Origin: Neobacillus sp. SuZ13
GTDB lineage: Bacteria; Bacillota; Bacilli; Bacillales; Cytobacillaceae
Assembly: GCF_030123365.1 (NCBI RefSeq)
Contig: NZ_CP126107.1
Coordinates: 3,023,501 to 3,087,500 of the forward strand
Length of the DNA: 64,000 nucleotides
Reading direction: 5' to 3'
The position numbers were made by a program, and so were the translations under genes. The notes under the pieces were generated by a model that saw only the letters and a list, made by a program, of their open reading frames with translations, had not been told where the DNA came from and did no database searches. Positions within the stretch are counted from its first letter, which is position 1. Each line of letters begins with the position of its first letter. Positions 26,078 through 33,877 of this stretch are shown here, piece by piece.

Positions 26078-26118
26078 ATTCGTTGTTCTACTAACGGTAC
26101 AGTATAGTTGAAGAAGGA
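26078..26118 (+). repeat. CTAACGG repeat, right half
   Basis: CATTCGTTGTTCTACTAACGGTACAGTATAGTTGAAGAAGG. Hairpin and left part lost. Confidence 0.75.
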
Positions 26119-26169
26119 GTTGTCCTGTATAATTAGCATTAACCACCGAAGTTAAAGGAAGGTCTAAAA

Positions 26170-26390
26170 ATGAACACTGATATTTTAATCCCACTAATTC
26201 CTTTTTTACTCGGATTATTTGGAATTATAATAGGGTTTACTTACACTAAGGAAGATAGAAAAAATGATAAAGAACTAAACGGGCTCTCATCTCGTACATC
26301 GCAGAATTTATTCCTGTTTGGCTATATCGATTTAGATTTATTTTTATAGGTATCATGTTAATTGCCTTTGCAATTATTGGTTGGATGTAG
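26170..26390 (+). pseudogene. Small membrane protein gene with frameshift
   Basis: Reads MNTDILIPLIPFLLGLFGII and on to KEDRKNDKEL. A frame change at about 26280 (near AACTAAACGGG) continues as ALISYIAEFIPVWLYRFRFI and ends in IIGWM and TAG. Both parts are hydrophobic helices with a basic linker, so one base was probably lost. Without correction the frame stops after 60 codons. Family unknown. Confidence 0.55.
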
Positions 26391-26410
26391 GATTTTATAT
26401 TTTTTGTAAT

Positions 26411-26480
26411 ACAACTTACGGGATCTTGAGTTAAACAATTAGCTGCCAATATTGGTGGTTTTATAATTCCACTATATTTG
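26411..26480 (+). repeat. CTAACGG repeat, diverged
   Basis: ACAACTTACGGGATCTTGAGTT, hairpin AGCTGCCAATATTGGTGGTTT, ATTCCACTATATTTG. Confidence 0.65.
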
Positions 26481-26497
26481 ATTTACGAAAGGTTATA

Positions 26498-26809
26498 ATG
26501 ATGATTTCAAATTTATTATTGGATTTACTTATTACAGTGATTATTATTTATGTTTTTGTCCGAGGAAAAAAATCGGAAAAGATTTTAGTAGTTTGTTCAG
26601 CCATATTTCTCATAGTTAATTCATTAGGATTTGGGTATTATATTTCGAATATTTCAGGATACTTATATTCAATTGTTTCGAGTGTGTCGATAGCAATAAT
26701 TTTTATTAATACAATCAAAAGAAAAGATTTTGTATGGAGTGTTGTTTCCTTTTTGGTATTACTTTTCTTCTTTGTAAACCTAATAACATTATTATTTGTT
26801 TTGCTTTAA
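26498..26809 (+). CDS. Small membrane protein
   Basis: 103 residues, almost entirely four hydrophobic helices (LLLDLLITVIIIYVFV, VCSAIFLIVNSLGFGYYI, YSIVSSVSIAIIFINTI, FLVLLFFFVNLITLLFVLL). GAAAGG upstream of two adjacent ATG codons. Nothing points to a specific family. Single gene between repeats. Confidence 0.6.
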   Translation: MMISNLLLDLLITVIIIYVFVRGKKSEKILVVCSAIFLIVNSLGFGYYISNISGYLYSIVSSVSIAIIFINTIKRKDFVWSVVSFLVLLFFFVNLITLLFVLL

Positions 26810-26840
26810 AAAATTAAGAAGCAAGAGCGAACTCATATTT

Positions 26841-26930
26841 CTTATTGAGCTAAAGGGTGCAAGAGTTGAAGGCCCAGCCGCCATTTGGTGGCTTTTTCTT
26901 ATTGAAGTAACGAAGCAGTTTAGTTGAAGA
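26841..26930 (+). repeat. CTAACGG repeat, full
   Basis: GAGCTAAAGGGTGCAAGAGT, hairpin CAGCCGCCATTTGGTGGCT, T5, AGTAACGAAGCAGTTTAG. Confidence 0.85.
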
Positions 26931-27031
26931 TGCAATGCTATAATTATTATCAAATCGATTATTTATGTAGACAAATCCAAACCTTTTTCTGATACCTTGA
27001 ATTCGATTTAAATGAAAGCGAGAATTAGTAA

Positions 27032-27712
27032 ATGAACATAATGGACTATCTTAGGGGAAAGTTTCCAACTGTCGAATTAATCCCAAGCATTTATTATCAA
27101 TGGGACATTGGCATCCACTTTTCACTTGGTGGGGAAATCTATCAATTCAAAGATAATGATGATCTCAATCTTGATCGATTTCGACTTGTATATAAGCAAA
27201 CCTCAACAATTTTCAATGAGTTGTTTGAGCAAAACGACGAATTGTTCTTCGTGACGAATGTTTATAAGCACAAAACAAAAGAGAAACATACTAGAAAACT
27301 GAAGGTATATCAGCCGTTTCTGAAGTGTAAAAATAGTTTGAATCGAATTCAGGTGAAAACGTACCCTTATCCGTTCGAGTTGGATAAAGCAGAAGAATTC
27401 GAGCTGCAACAATTTTCCTTGCTGTGTAAGCGAGGAGACATACGTGTGAATGAATTACTTAAGGCAGCGAGTAATGAAGATTTTCCATTGAAACCAAAGT
27501 TCGGTAGGTACTCCATCGATTATCCCGATGTTTTCTTAGTGAACATCACAAAAGACATTATTTTCTTTGTCTACGACGACCGAGGGTGCGAAGTTATAGC
27601 CCGTGAAACAGATCGAATACGTCCACTTTATGAGAAATACTACGATTGGGTAGAAGAAGTTGATAGAAAAAGGATTGAACAAGGGTTAGGAAGAAGAGGA
27701 TTGAAAAAATGA
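27032..27712 (+). CDS. DUF3885 protein
   Basis: 226 residues. N-terminal FPTVELIPSIYYQWDIGIHF followed by FRLVYKQTSTIFNELFEQND, and C-terminal DYPDVFLVNITKDIIFFVYDDRGCEVIA plus RPLYEKYYDWV, which is the DUF3885 pattern. Family members are cytoplasmic and are found near polymorphic-toxin immunity genes; the role is unproven. Weak AAAGCGAG site. Single gene between two repeats. Confidence 0.82.
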   Translation: MNIMDYLRGKFPTVELIPSIYYQWDIGIHFSLGGEIYQFKDNDDLNLDRFRLVYKQTSTIFNELFEQNDELFFVTNVYKHKTKEKHTRKLKVYQPFLKCKNSLNRIQVKTYPYPFELDKAEEFELQQFSLLCKRGDIRVNELLKAASNEDFPLKPKFGRYSIDYPDVFLVNITKDIIFFVYDDRGCEVIARETDRIRPLYEKYYDWVEEVDRKRIEQGLGRRGLKK

Positions 27713-27740
27713 AAACAATCAAAGTATTCATCTATTTTCT

Positions 27741-27834
27741 CTTGTTCAAATAACGGGTGCAAGAGTTGAAGATTGGGATTGCAGCGGCGATCCCATTGCT
27801 TATTCAGCTTATGAAGTAGTTTAGTTCAAGAACG
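27741..27834 (+). repeat. CTAACGG repeat, full
   Basis: CAAATAACGGGTGCAAGAGT, hairpin TTGGGATTGCAGCGGCGATCCCA, right end GCTTATGAAGTAGTTTAGTTC. Confidence 0.85.
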
Positions 27835-27888
27835 AAAATGATAAATTTAGAATATATCGTATAAATTTCAGTGTTAAAGAGGTCGAGT

Positions 27889-28403
27889 ATGAGAGAAGAA
27901 ATTAAATCTCAATTAGGAAGATTAGAGGGTTTGAAATTAGAGTATGCAGGAAGGCATCTAACCTCTTTTGGCTTGGTTTTGGGGATATAGTTCAAATCAT
28001 CCGAAGAGGCAGAACCGAGAAAACTGCAGAATACGCTTTACATATCCAATGTTCGTGGAGAATTACTTTAGGAAACAAAATTGTTGTTGCTTCTAGGGAT
28101 TTCTATTCTCCAAACTCACAATGGGATGAAAAAAATGGAGATTTCGATTGGGATATACAAGGTAACAACAGATTTGATGAACGTATTAATACTTTTATAG
28201 GAGACAATGGACAAATAAAAGTATTACAAATTGATTCTGATGAAGTTGGTGGATTAAATTTCACTTTATCTGGGGGTTACAAGTTAGAAGTATTTCCAGA
28301 TAGTTCAGAAGACGATAAACAAAGCGAACACTGGAGATTCTTTAATCGAAAAGAAAACAATCCTCATTTTATTGTTACTGGGAATGGAATTGAAAAAGTT
28401 TGA
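27889..28403 (+). pseudogene. Hypothetical protein gene with one frameshift
   Basis: ATG at 27889 gives MREEIKSQLGRLEGLKLEYA, then stops in TAG at about 27989. One base over, the frame continues from about 27960 as WLGFGDIVQIIRRGRTEKTA to GGYKLEVFPDSSEDDKQSEH and TGNGIEKV, TGA 28401. With the shift repaired it would be a 171-residue soluble protein of the kind seen beside SMI1/DUF immunity genes. Fourteen-fold Asp/Glu-rich; family not named. Confidence 0.65.
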
Positions 28404-28496
28404 ACTTCAACTAACGGGTACAAGAGTTAAAGACGGGGATCGCTGTGGCGATCTTTTTGCTTGTTGAGCTAACTGGCAAGTTAGTGAAAGAAGGAA
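28401..28496 (+). repeat. CTAACGG repeat, full
   Basis: Starts at the stop codon of the preceding gene. CAACTAACGGGTACAAGAGT, hairpin GGGGATCGCTGTGGCGATCT, T-run, GCTAACTGGCAAGTTAGTG. Confidence 0.85.
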
Positions 28497-28539
28497 TTTA
28501 TTCAGATATTGAAGAATTTACTGGATTAAGCGAATGCAG

Positions 28540-28673
28540 GAGAAAACGTATGTTTAATATGAAGTGTCGAAAGAGGGATACCGATAGAATCAATAATTAA
28601 ACAATTATTTGAAAGTACAGATGATGAATTAAAAATTACAACTGTTAGGTATTTATATGAAAAATCGCATTAA
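28540..28673 (+). pseudogene. Gene fragment (C-terminal end)
   Basis: Open only from about 28549: RGIPIESIIKQLFESTDDEL, then KITTVRYLYEKSH and TAA at 28671. It has no start codon or ribosome site, so it is the end of a lost gene. An inverted pair AAAAATCGCA..TGCGATTTTT brackets the next 70 bases. Confidence 0.45.
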
Positions 28674-28800
28674 TTTTAGCACTAAGAAAATAACGCACAA
28701 TCACTTATGTCCTTACTGATTGAAGTGCGATTTTTGTGGCTATAATGCTTATCTCCGTTAGATTTTTGGCAAATATCAACGAAGGGAAGATTCTAGGGGA

Positions 28801-29037
28801 ATGTTAGGTGGGCTAATTGTATTTTTAATAGGTCTAGCTTCTTTTATAGCCCTATCTGTGTATATCTACAAAGAACTTAAGTCAGATGATTCTAAAACAT
28901 CAAAGAAAGTGCTTTTTGTATTTTTAGGAATACTTGATACCTTTTTTGGTTCTGGAGGTGAATTAGTAGGCTTTGCTTTAATAATATCACTTGCAGCTAT
29001 CCTTATAGGTCTTGCGATGATGGGAGTTTTTCATTAA
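28801..29037 (+). CDS. Small two-to-three-helix membrane protein
   Basis: 78 residues: helix 1 GGLIVFLIGLASFIALSVYI, basic linker YKELKSDDSKTSKK, then two more helices ending in MMGVFH. GAAGGGAAG lies upstream, though spacing to this ATG is long. Alone between repeats. Function unknown. Confidence 0.55.
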   Translation: MLGGLIVFLIGLASFIALSVYIYKELKSDDSKTSKKVLFVFLGILDTFFGSGGELVGFALIISLAAILIGLAMMGVFH

Positions 29038-29057
29038 TATAGCGATAAAAATGATTT

Positions 29058-29125
29058 ATAGTAACGGGTGCGATGCTGTAACAAGTCACGCTTTTCCTTA
29101 TTCAAGTAATGAGTAAGTTAACTTT
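29058..29125 (+). repeat. CTAACGG repeat, compact variant
   Basis: TAGTAACGGGTGCGATGCTG, short arms around AACAAGTCACGC, TTCAAGTAATGAGTAAGTTAAC. Confidence 0.65.
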
Positions 29126-29251
29126 TCGATTAAATCCGAGGCGATAGAGAAAATGTGTAGCAGGAATAAATTTACGATAGAATACAAGTAAATTAAATGG
29201 AAATAATAAAAAAAATTATTGCAAGGGTAATATTGGAGTTGTCGGTAGAGT

Positions 29252-29731
29252 ATGCAATTGCTCATAAGTTCATGTATCGCTTGGATAACAATCATTTTAT
29301 TTTCGATTATACCCAAAAAGCTGTCTATACTCGATTTTGTCTTTTTATACTGTGTTCTACTATGCCTTACCTCAACTTCGTTTACAATTTTTGAGTTGAA
29401 TTTTAATATTATTACCTTTCCAATGCTCGGTGTAAACTTGTGGGCAGTCACGATATATCGTTTGGTTACGTCTCCACTTCTAATCCTGATGATTTTTAAT
29501 GCTTTACAGCCTTCAGAAGAAAGAAAAACAAATTGGACCTTATCCATTGCCATTTGGATAGGGCTCACCACATATGATTGGACACTCGACCATTTTAAAA
29601 TTATCAAGTATCAAATTTTGTACGTATGGACCTCAATTGGAATAGCATATTTGTGTTTAATCTTAATTACATGGGGGTTGTTGAAGTGGTACAAAAGGTT
29701 TGATTATATCCAGAAAGAGGAGCATACATGA
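29252..29731 (+). CDS. Membrane protein, first of a coupled pair
   Basis: 159 residues with five hydrophobic helices and tryptophan-rich ends (TLSIAIWIGLTTYDWTLDHF, WGLLKWYKRFDYIQKEEH). Its stop overlaps the next start as ATGA, so the two genes are translationally coupled. Layout resembles CBO0543-type pairs such as that at 428-1397. Function unknown. Confidence 0.6.
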   Translation: MQLLISSCIAWITIILFSIIPKKLSILDFVFLYCVLLCLTSTSFTIFELNFNIITFPMLGVNLWAVTIYRLVTSPLLILMIFNALQPSEERKTNWTLSIAIWIGLTTYDWTLDHFKIIKYQILYVWTSIGIAYLCLILITWGLLKWYKRFDYIQKEEHT

Positions 29732-30235
29732 TAGCTACAATCGTTTACGATAATCGATTCAATGCTAATGAATGGTTTGGTATTATTGGATTGTGCATTG
29801 GACTCTTTTTTATGATTAAACTTCCGTCGCGTTTCCCAAGAAAAATTGCGATTCTATTTTTTTTATGTGGTTTAACCTTCGGAACATTAGCCGACCATTA
29901 CATAGGCACAACCCCAAAGAGTTTATATGATACTGGTAATACATCCGATTTTGACCTTACAGATGTTCCCTCTTTATTAATGTACGGTCCATTCAGTTAT
30001 TTGTTTTTTTACATTTATGATTTCATTAAAATCAAAACAAATTTTATTCCAATATACATTTTATTCTGGTCGTTGGCTTCATCACTTTTCGAATGGCTGG
30101 GGGGGTAGCAGGTCTTTTTCACTACAATAATGGCTACTGGATTGGGATTTCGTTTATGATATACCTTTTGGTTCACTCAATTTGGATTATTTTTTATCAC
30201 ATTATTTACCAACATGAAAAAACTTTGAAAGTTTA
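29728..30235 (+). pseudogene. Membrane protein, truncated by G-tract frameshift
   Basis: Frame runs MIATIVYDNRFNANEWFGII to SSLFEWLGG and stops at TAG 30106-30108. Adding one G to the run of seven at 30099-30105 restores VAGLFHYNNGYWIGISFMIY and a further helix to TAA at about 30235 (168 residues). This matches CBO0543-like members, where EW..G.F.Y..GW..S..IY is usual. Either a decayed gene, a phase-variable tract or a base-call error. Confidence 0.65.
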
Positions 30236-30300
30236 ACCCTACACACAAAAGTATAAAGATTACATCTATCGGAAGATGTGCCGATTGCGTTTTTTTATTT

Positions 30301-30405
30301 GTGAATGTTTTCACTTAAACTATCGGGTGCAAGAGTTGAAGAAATGATTGCTGAGGCGGTTGTTTTTCTTGTTGTGCTTACGGGGCAGTTTTGTTGAAGA
30401 AGGAA
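30301..30405 (+). repeat. CTAACGG repeat, full
   Basis: GTGAATGTTTTCACTTAAAC, TATCGGGTGCAAGAGTTG, hairpin ATGATTGCTGAGGCGGTTGTT, GCTTACGGGGCAGTTTTGTTG. Confidence 0.85.
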
Positions 30406-30466
30406 TTAATTATTAATGCCTCATTTGACACAGAAAGCGACGAAAAAGAAAAAAACAGAAAAAGTA

Positions 30467-30595
30467 TCACCCTTTTCCTGTTTGATCTTTGATATCCAAT
30501 AGTAACCGAATAATAACAAAACTAAATATAGTCGAAATGAAAGCAGCGACCAAGCCTAGTGAGATAATGGTACTGTCTTTGTTTTTCTTAAACAT
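30467..30595 (-). CDS. 42-residue single-helix membrane peptide
   Basis: Perfect AAAGGAG six bases before ATG 30595. MFKKNKDSTIISLGLVAAFI continues into one transmembrane helix (to IIRLLL), then DIKDQTGKG. Basic N-terminus, so the tail is probably outside. The only gene between two repeats. Could be a toxin-like or accessory membrane peptide; nothing decides this. Confidence 0.6.
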   Translation of the reverse strand: MFKKNKDSTIISLGLVAAFISTIFSFVIIRLLLDIKDQTGKG

Positions 30596-30720
30596 AAGTT
30601 TCTCCTTTGTAAAACAATTGTAAAGTTAGTTTATCCAAGTATAACCAATTATTTGCAACTAGTTCATAAATACTTACGTCATTGAACGAAGAAAATGTGC
30701 AGTAAATGAGAAAGGGCTTG

Positions 30721-30810
30721 TTAAACTAACTGGGTGCTTATGTTAAGGAAGGGATCGCTGCGGCGGTCTTTTTTGCTTTTTGCGCAAACGTGGCAGTTTA
30801 GTTCAAGAAT
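30721..30810 (+). repeat. CTAACGG repeat, full
   Basis: TTAAACTAACTGGGTGCTTA, hairpin GGGATCGCTGCGGCGGTCTT, GCGCAAACGTGGCAGTTTAG. Confidence 0.85.
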
Positions 30811-30868
30811 ATTTTTTCCAATATTTGTATAATTATTCTTATAAATACGATGTTGAGGAGGAACCTCG

Positions 30869-31159
30869 TTGATCCAAAACAGATTAGGATGGTTATTTTT
30901 AGGGTTTGCTGGATGCTTTGGCTTGTTATTTATTTTGATGGCTGGGGAAGGCAATGGGTTAGTAAATTGTCAAATTGATGGGACTATGCAATTAAACTTC
31001 TTAGGAATAAAGATTGCCGAAGATATTTCGACAACGGAAACTTGGAATCAGTTTGGAACATATTTTTATCTATGGAGTATATTACCGTTTGTATTAACGA
31101 TTGTCTGCTATCGAAAGTTTTTAAAACTGGTCCCAACTAAAAACAAATCCTTCGCCTAA
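30869..31159 (+). CDS. Small membrane protein
   Basis: 96 residues from TTG, with GAGGAGGAA seven bases upstream. One N-terminal helix (WLFLGFAGCFGLLFILMAG), an extracytoplasmic-looking segment with a single Cys, a second helix (YLWSILPFVLTIVCY) and a basic tail. It directly precedes a repeat. Unknown family. Confidence 0.6.
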   Translation: MIQNRLGWLFLGFAGCFGLLFILMAGEGNGLVNCQIDGTMQLNFLGIKIAEDISTTETWNQFGTYFYLWSILPFVLTIVCYRKFLKLVPTKNKSFA

Positions 31160-31226
31160 TAACCGTAGCCGCCACCTTGGCGGCTTTTTCTTATTAAACT
31201 AACGAAGCAGGTTAGTTCAGGAAAAT
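31158..31226 (+). repeat. CTAACGG repeat, left end missing
   Basis: Perfect hairpin AGCCGCCACCTTGGCGGCT, T5, AAACTAACGAAGCAGGTTAG. Begins at the stop of the preceding gene. Confidence 0.8.
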
Positions 31227-31288
31227 AATGCAAAAAATTCCAATGCATAGGACTGATTAATGTTATTATTTAGTAAAGGGGTGGTTGT

Positions 31289-31564
31289 ATGAAAGATGAG
31301 AATAAACCATTTAATGATGCGATAGACCATTTTAACGAGATTGAAGGAAATGCTGGTAACCCTTCTAATGCTAAGATAAACAAGTTACCAAAACCATTAA
31401 AAATACTTTGGATACTTTATGATTGGTTTCATTTCATTATCCATTTTGTTAATGATTTTATTAAATTTATTAAATTAACTAATACTGACTGGTGGCTTTT
31501 TCTAACGGGTGCTTTAGTTCAAGAAGACAGGGGCTGCCCTAATGAAGATAATTGGAGAAGATAA
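31289..31564 (+). CDS. Small protein with C-terminus read from a repeat
   Basis: 91 residues, AAAGGGGTGG upstream. Acidic N-terminus (MKDENKPFNDAIDHFNEIEG), then aromatic helices (ILWILYDWFHFIIHFVNDFIKF). From residue 72 onward (LTGALVQEDRGC...) the frame is encoded by a CTAACGG left half, so the original end is replaced. It overlaps the next start by 23 bases. Function unknown. Confidence 0.55.
   Translation: MKDENKPFNDAIDHFNEIEGNAGNPSNAKINKLPKPLKILWILYDWFHFIIHFVNDFIKFIKLTNTDWWLFLTGALVQEDRGCPNEDNWRR
31502..31538 (+). repeat. CTAACGG repeat, left half inside a coding end
   Basis: CTAACGGGTGCTTTAGTTCAAG, then GGGGCTGCCC. The following gene starts at once, with no right half. Confidence 0.75.
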
Positions 31565-32105
31565 TGTGAAGATAGATATGGTATTTGATTATGAGATGGG
31601 TAATAATTTAACTTCAAATATACAAGAATTGTTAAGCGAATGTTTTCAAGAAGACTTTCCAAAAAACAGAATTTATTTTAAACAATTACCTCATTTTAGA
31701 TTTGTAGCTTTTAACCAAAAAAATCAACTTGTAGGACATGTAGGAATAGATTACAGAGTGATGAATCTTAATGGAAATCCTATAAAAGTGCTTGGTCTAA
31801 TTGATTTATGTGTCACCCAAAACACTCGCTCACAGGGGATAGGTTCGATGTTACTTTTAGAAATTGAACAGTTTTGTTGCAATAGAAATATTGATTTTTT
31901 ATTGTTATTTGCTGACAACGAATCGTTGTATTTAAAAAATGGATACAGGTCAGTTACGAACAAATGTAAATGGTTAAAAATTGACCATGAAAGTCAAATT
32001 ACAAGGGGTATAGGTTATGAAGTAATTGAGGGATTAATGATTAAAGAAGTTGGTAAGTATGGTTGGCGCGAAGGAGATCTAGATTTTTTAGGCTATCTTT
32101 ATTAA
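31542..32105 (+). CDS. GNAT family N-acetyltransferase
   Basis: 187 residues. Acetyl-CoA motif A in IDLCVTQNTRSQGIGSMLLL (R/QxxGxG/A as RSQGIG, near residue 95), preceded by the beta-strand VAFNQKNQLVGHVGID. NGYRSV gives the usual C-terminal beta-bulge. The overall pattern is like AAC(2')-type small-molecule acetyltransferases, so an antibiotic or metabolite is a possible acceptor. The start could also be an internal ATG 12 codons in. Confidence 0.8.
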   Translation: MKIIGEDNVKIDMVFDYEMGNNLTSNIQELLSECFQEDFPKNRIYFKQLPHFRFVAFNQKNQLVGHVGIDYRVMNLNGNPIKVLGLIDLCVTQNTRSQGIGSMLLLEIEQFCCNRNIDFLLLFADNESLYLKNGYRSVTNKCKWLKIDHESQITRGIGYEVIEGLMIKEVGKYGWREGDLDFLGYLY

Positions 32106-32186
32106 GCTAACGGGTGCAATAGTTTAAGATCACAGCTGCTTCGGCGGCTTTTTTTCTTGTTCCACTAACGGGCAGGTTAGTTCAAT
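32103..32186 (+). repeat. CTAACGG repeat, full
   Basis: Shares the TAA of the preceding gene. GCTAACGGGTGCAATAGTTT, hairpin CAGCTGCTTCGGCGGCT, T7, CACTAACGGGCAGGTTAG. Confidence 0.88.
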
Positions 32187-32308
32187 ATGTATTATTAATG
32201 GACTAATATTTTCTATTATTCTAGTTAAGAGTTATTTATATTAGTAAAATAGCAATAAGAGTCGTATCAGATTTTACAAATTTTCTTAAAAAAACAGGAG
32301 AAGAATTT

Positions 32309-32884
32309 ATGATTGAATTACTGCATTTTCAACAAGGAGATTGTCCCTCTTATATAAAAAAACAAATTATATCTTTAATGAGACAAGAATGGCCACAAGC
32401 GTTTGGCGATAATGACGAGGAGATACATTGGCCAGATAGTATAGAGACTCAACCAACTTCTTTAGTGTTTGTCGAAAACAATATTGTAATTAATCATGTT
32501 GCTATTCCTTGGAAGTATATAAGTCATAAAGGTCAAAAGTATAAAGCTTTTGGGTTAAGTGAAGTCATTACGAATTCATCTTTCCGTAAGCAGGGATTCG
32601 GTTTAAGGCTTATAAAAGAAGCTTATTCACTTATTGAAAAGAACAATCCTGATATTAGTTTATTTACTTGTGAACCTGCATTAGTGCATCTCTATACAAA
32701 AGGTGGTTGGGAACATAAACAAAACATAAACCTCATCGGAGGTACACGAAATCAACCTTTTCGAAGTGATTCGTTAGGGCTGTGTACCATGATAAAACTA
32801 TTTTCAGCTAAAGCTCAAATTAAACTTCTTACTTTTGAAGAAACTGACGTTTATCTTGAGTTAGGTGAACGGAAGCTATGGTAG
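32309..32884 (+). CDS. GNAT family N-acetyltransferase
   Basis: 191 residues, AGGAGAAG upstream. Motif A is EVITNSSFRKQGFGLRLIKE (RKQGFG near residue 97); GGWEHK and the C-terminus resemble AAC(2')-type enzymes. Same superfamily as the gene in the module before it but clearly diverged, so not a fresh duplication. Acceptor unknown. Confidence 0.8.
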   Translation: MIELLHFQQGDCPSYIKKQIISLMRQEWPQAFGDNDEEIHWPDSIETQPTSLVFVENNIVINHVAIPWKYISHKGQKYKAFGLSEVITNSSFRKQGFGLRLIKEAYSLIEKNNPDISLFTCEPALVHLYTKGGWEHKQNINLIGGTRNQPFRSDSLGLCTMIKLFSAKAQIKLLTFEETDVYLELGERKLW

Positions 32885-32949
32885 AGTTTATACAATCAAA
32901 GTTTGTAATTTCTTATTAAAGAATTGAATCAGGAGTAAAAAATATATAG

Positions 32950-33056
32950 ATTGTGAAACATTGCACTTAAAGTAACGGGTGCTTGAGTTCAAGAAGGATC
33001 GCTTAGGCGGTCTTTTTGCTTGTTGTGCTGACGAAGCAGTTTAGTTGAAGAAGGGA
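32950..33056 (+). repeat. CTAACGG repeat, full
   Basis: ATTGTGAAACATTGCACTTA, AGTAACGGGTGCTTGAGTTC, hairpin GGATCGCTTAGGCGGTCTT, GCTGACGAAGCAGTTTAG. Confidence 0.88.
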
Positions 33057-33123
33057 ACACTTATAAAAAACCATACAAAATAAAAATGGTGCTCCACAAC
33101 AGTGAAAGCACCTATATTACGCA

Positions 33124-33594
33124 CTAATCCCAGATACGGATTCTTGGAACACCTGCGGTTCTTAAATAATCTAATAACTGACCAGTATGAACAGATTCGT
33201 GGTACGCAATGCGTAGGAGCATATCCCCCAGGTCTCTTATGTATCCTGCATCAGAACGGTCAATTTTAATATTTGTTAAGTCTTCTTCAGAAAATGATCT
33301 AATTGTACTTATGAATTGATTACGATAGGGTTCGGCATATTCCAATTCAGAATTTACAGAGGTATAAGGTCTGTTTTCAAAAGGAGAATTAAAAACGGAT
33401 AAACTTCCTTGATTTTTAATTGCCAGGTGATAATAATGTTCGCTTTCCAGTACGTGCCTGACCATTTCTAGGCAATTCATTGCTTCATTATCTGGCTTCC
33501 AACTTAGTTTTTCTTCAGGAATAGATCTCCAGACTTTTATGCTTCTTCTTCTAACTTCATTTAAGTTTAAAATAATTAATTCAATTGAATTCAT
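33124..33594 (-). CDS. DinB family protein
   Basis: 156 residues from ATG 33594 with AAAGGAGGAA upstream. Four-helix DinB/YfiT-like bundle: the metal-binding His candidates are in VRHVLESEHYYHL and in IAYHESVHTGQLLDYL near the end. Family members bind a divalent metal and often use small thiols in detoxification. Role here unknown. Confidence 0.85.
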   Translation of the reverse strand: MNSIELIILNLNEVRRRSIKVWRSIPEEKLSWKPDNEAMNCLEMVRHVLESEHYYHLAIKNQGSLSVFNSPFENRPYTSVNSELEYAEPYRNQFISTIRSFSEEDLTNIKIDRSDAGYIRDLGDMLLRIAYHESVHTGQLLDYLRTAGVPRIRIWD

Positions 33595-33689
33595 AAAAGT
33601 TCCTCCTTTGATAAGCATATATTAATTATACACGAATGAACGTTCGTGCCAATCTGTAGGAGGATTATTTTACAATATTTAGTTATACG

Positions 33690-33754
33690 TTACACGAACG
33701 GTGCAAGAGAAAGAGGTGCTGCGATTTAAAGGACTCTTTCATTGTTGTTGAACT
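33690..33754 (+). repeat. CTAACGG repeat, left part, broken by IS110
   Basis: ACACGAACGGTGCAAGAGAAAG, hairpin region with AAAGGACTCTTTC, TTGTTGTTGAACT at the insertion point. Confidence 0.75.
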
Positions 33755-33877
33755 ACCATGAAAATTAACTTCTGTAATTCAAAGAAAAAGGCAATACTGA
33801 AGAGGACGCAGCTCATTAGTTTTTTTAAAAGGGGAGAGCGCCAATTTCATTGATCTATGGTAATAAAGTGAACTGGA

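Noticed and set aside
29098..29607. Minus-strand 169-codon frame
   Set aside because: Antisense to the coupled membrane protein gene, which has better hydrophobic pattern and an ATGA overlap with its partner.
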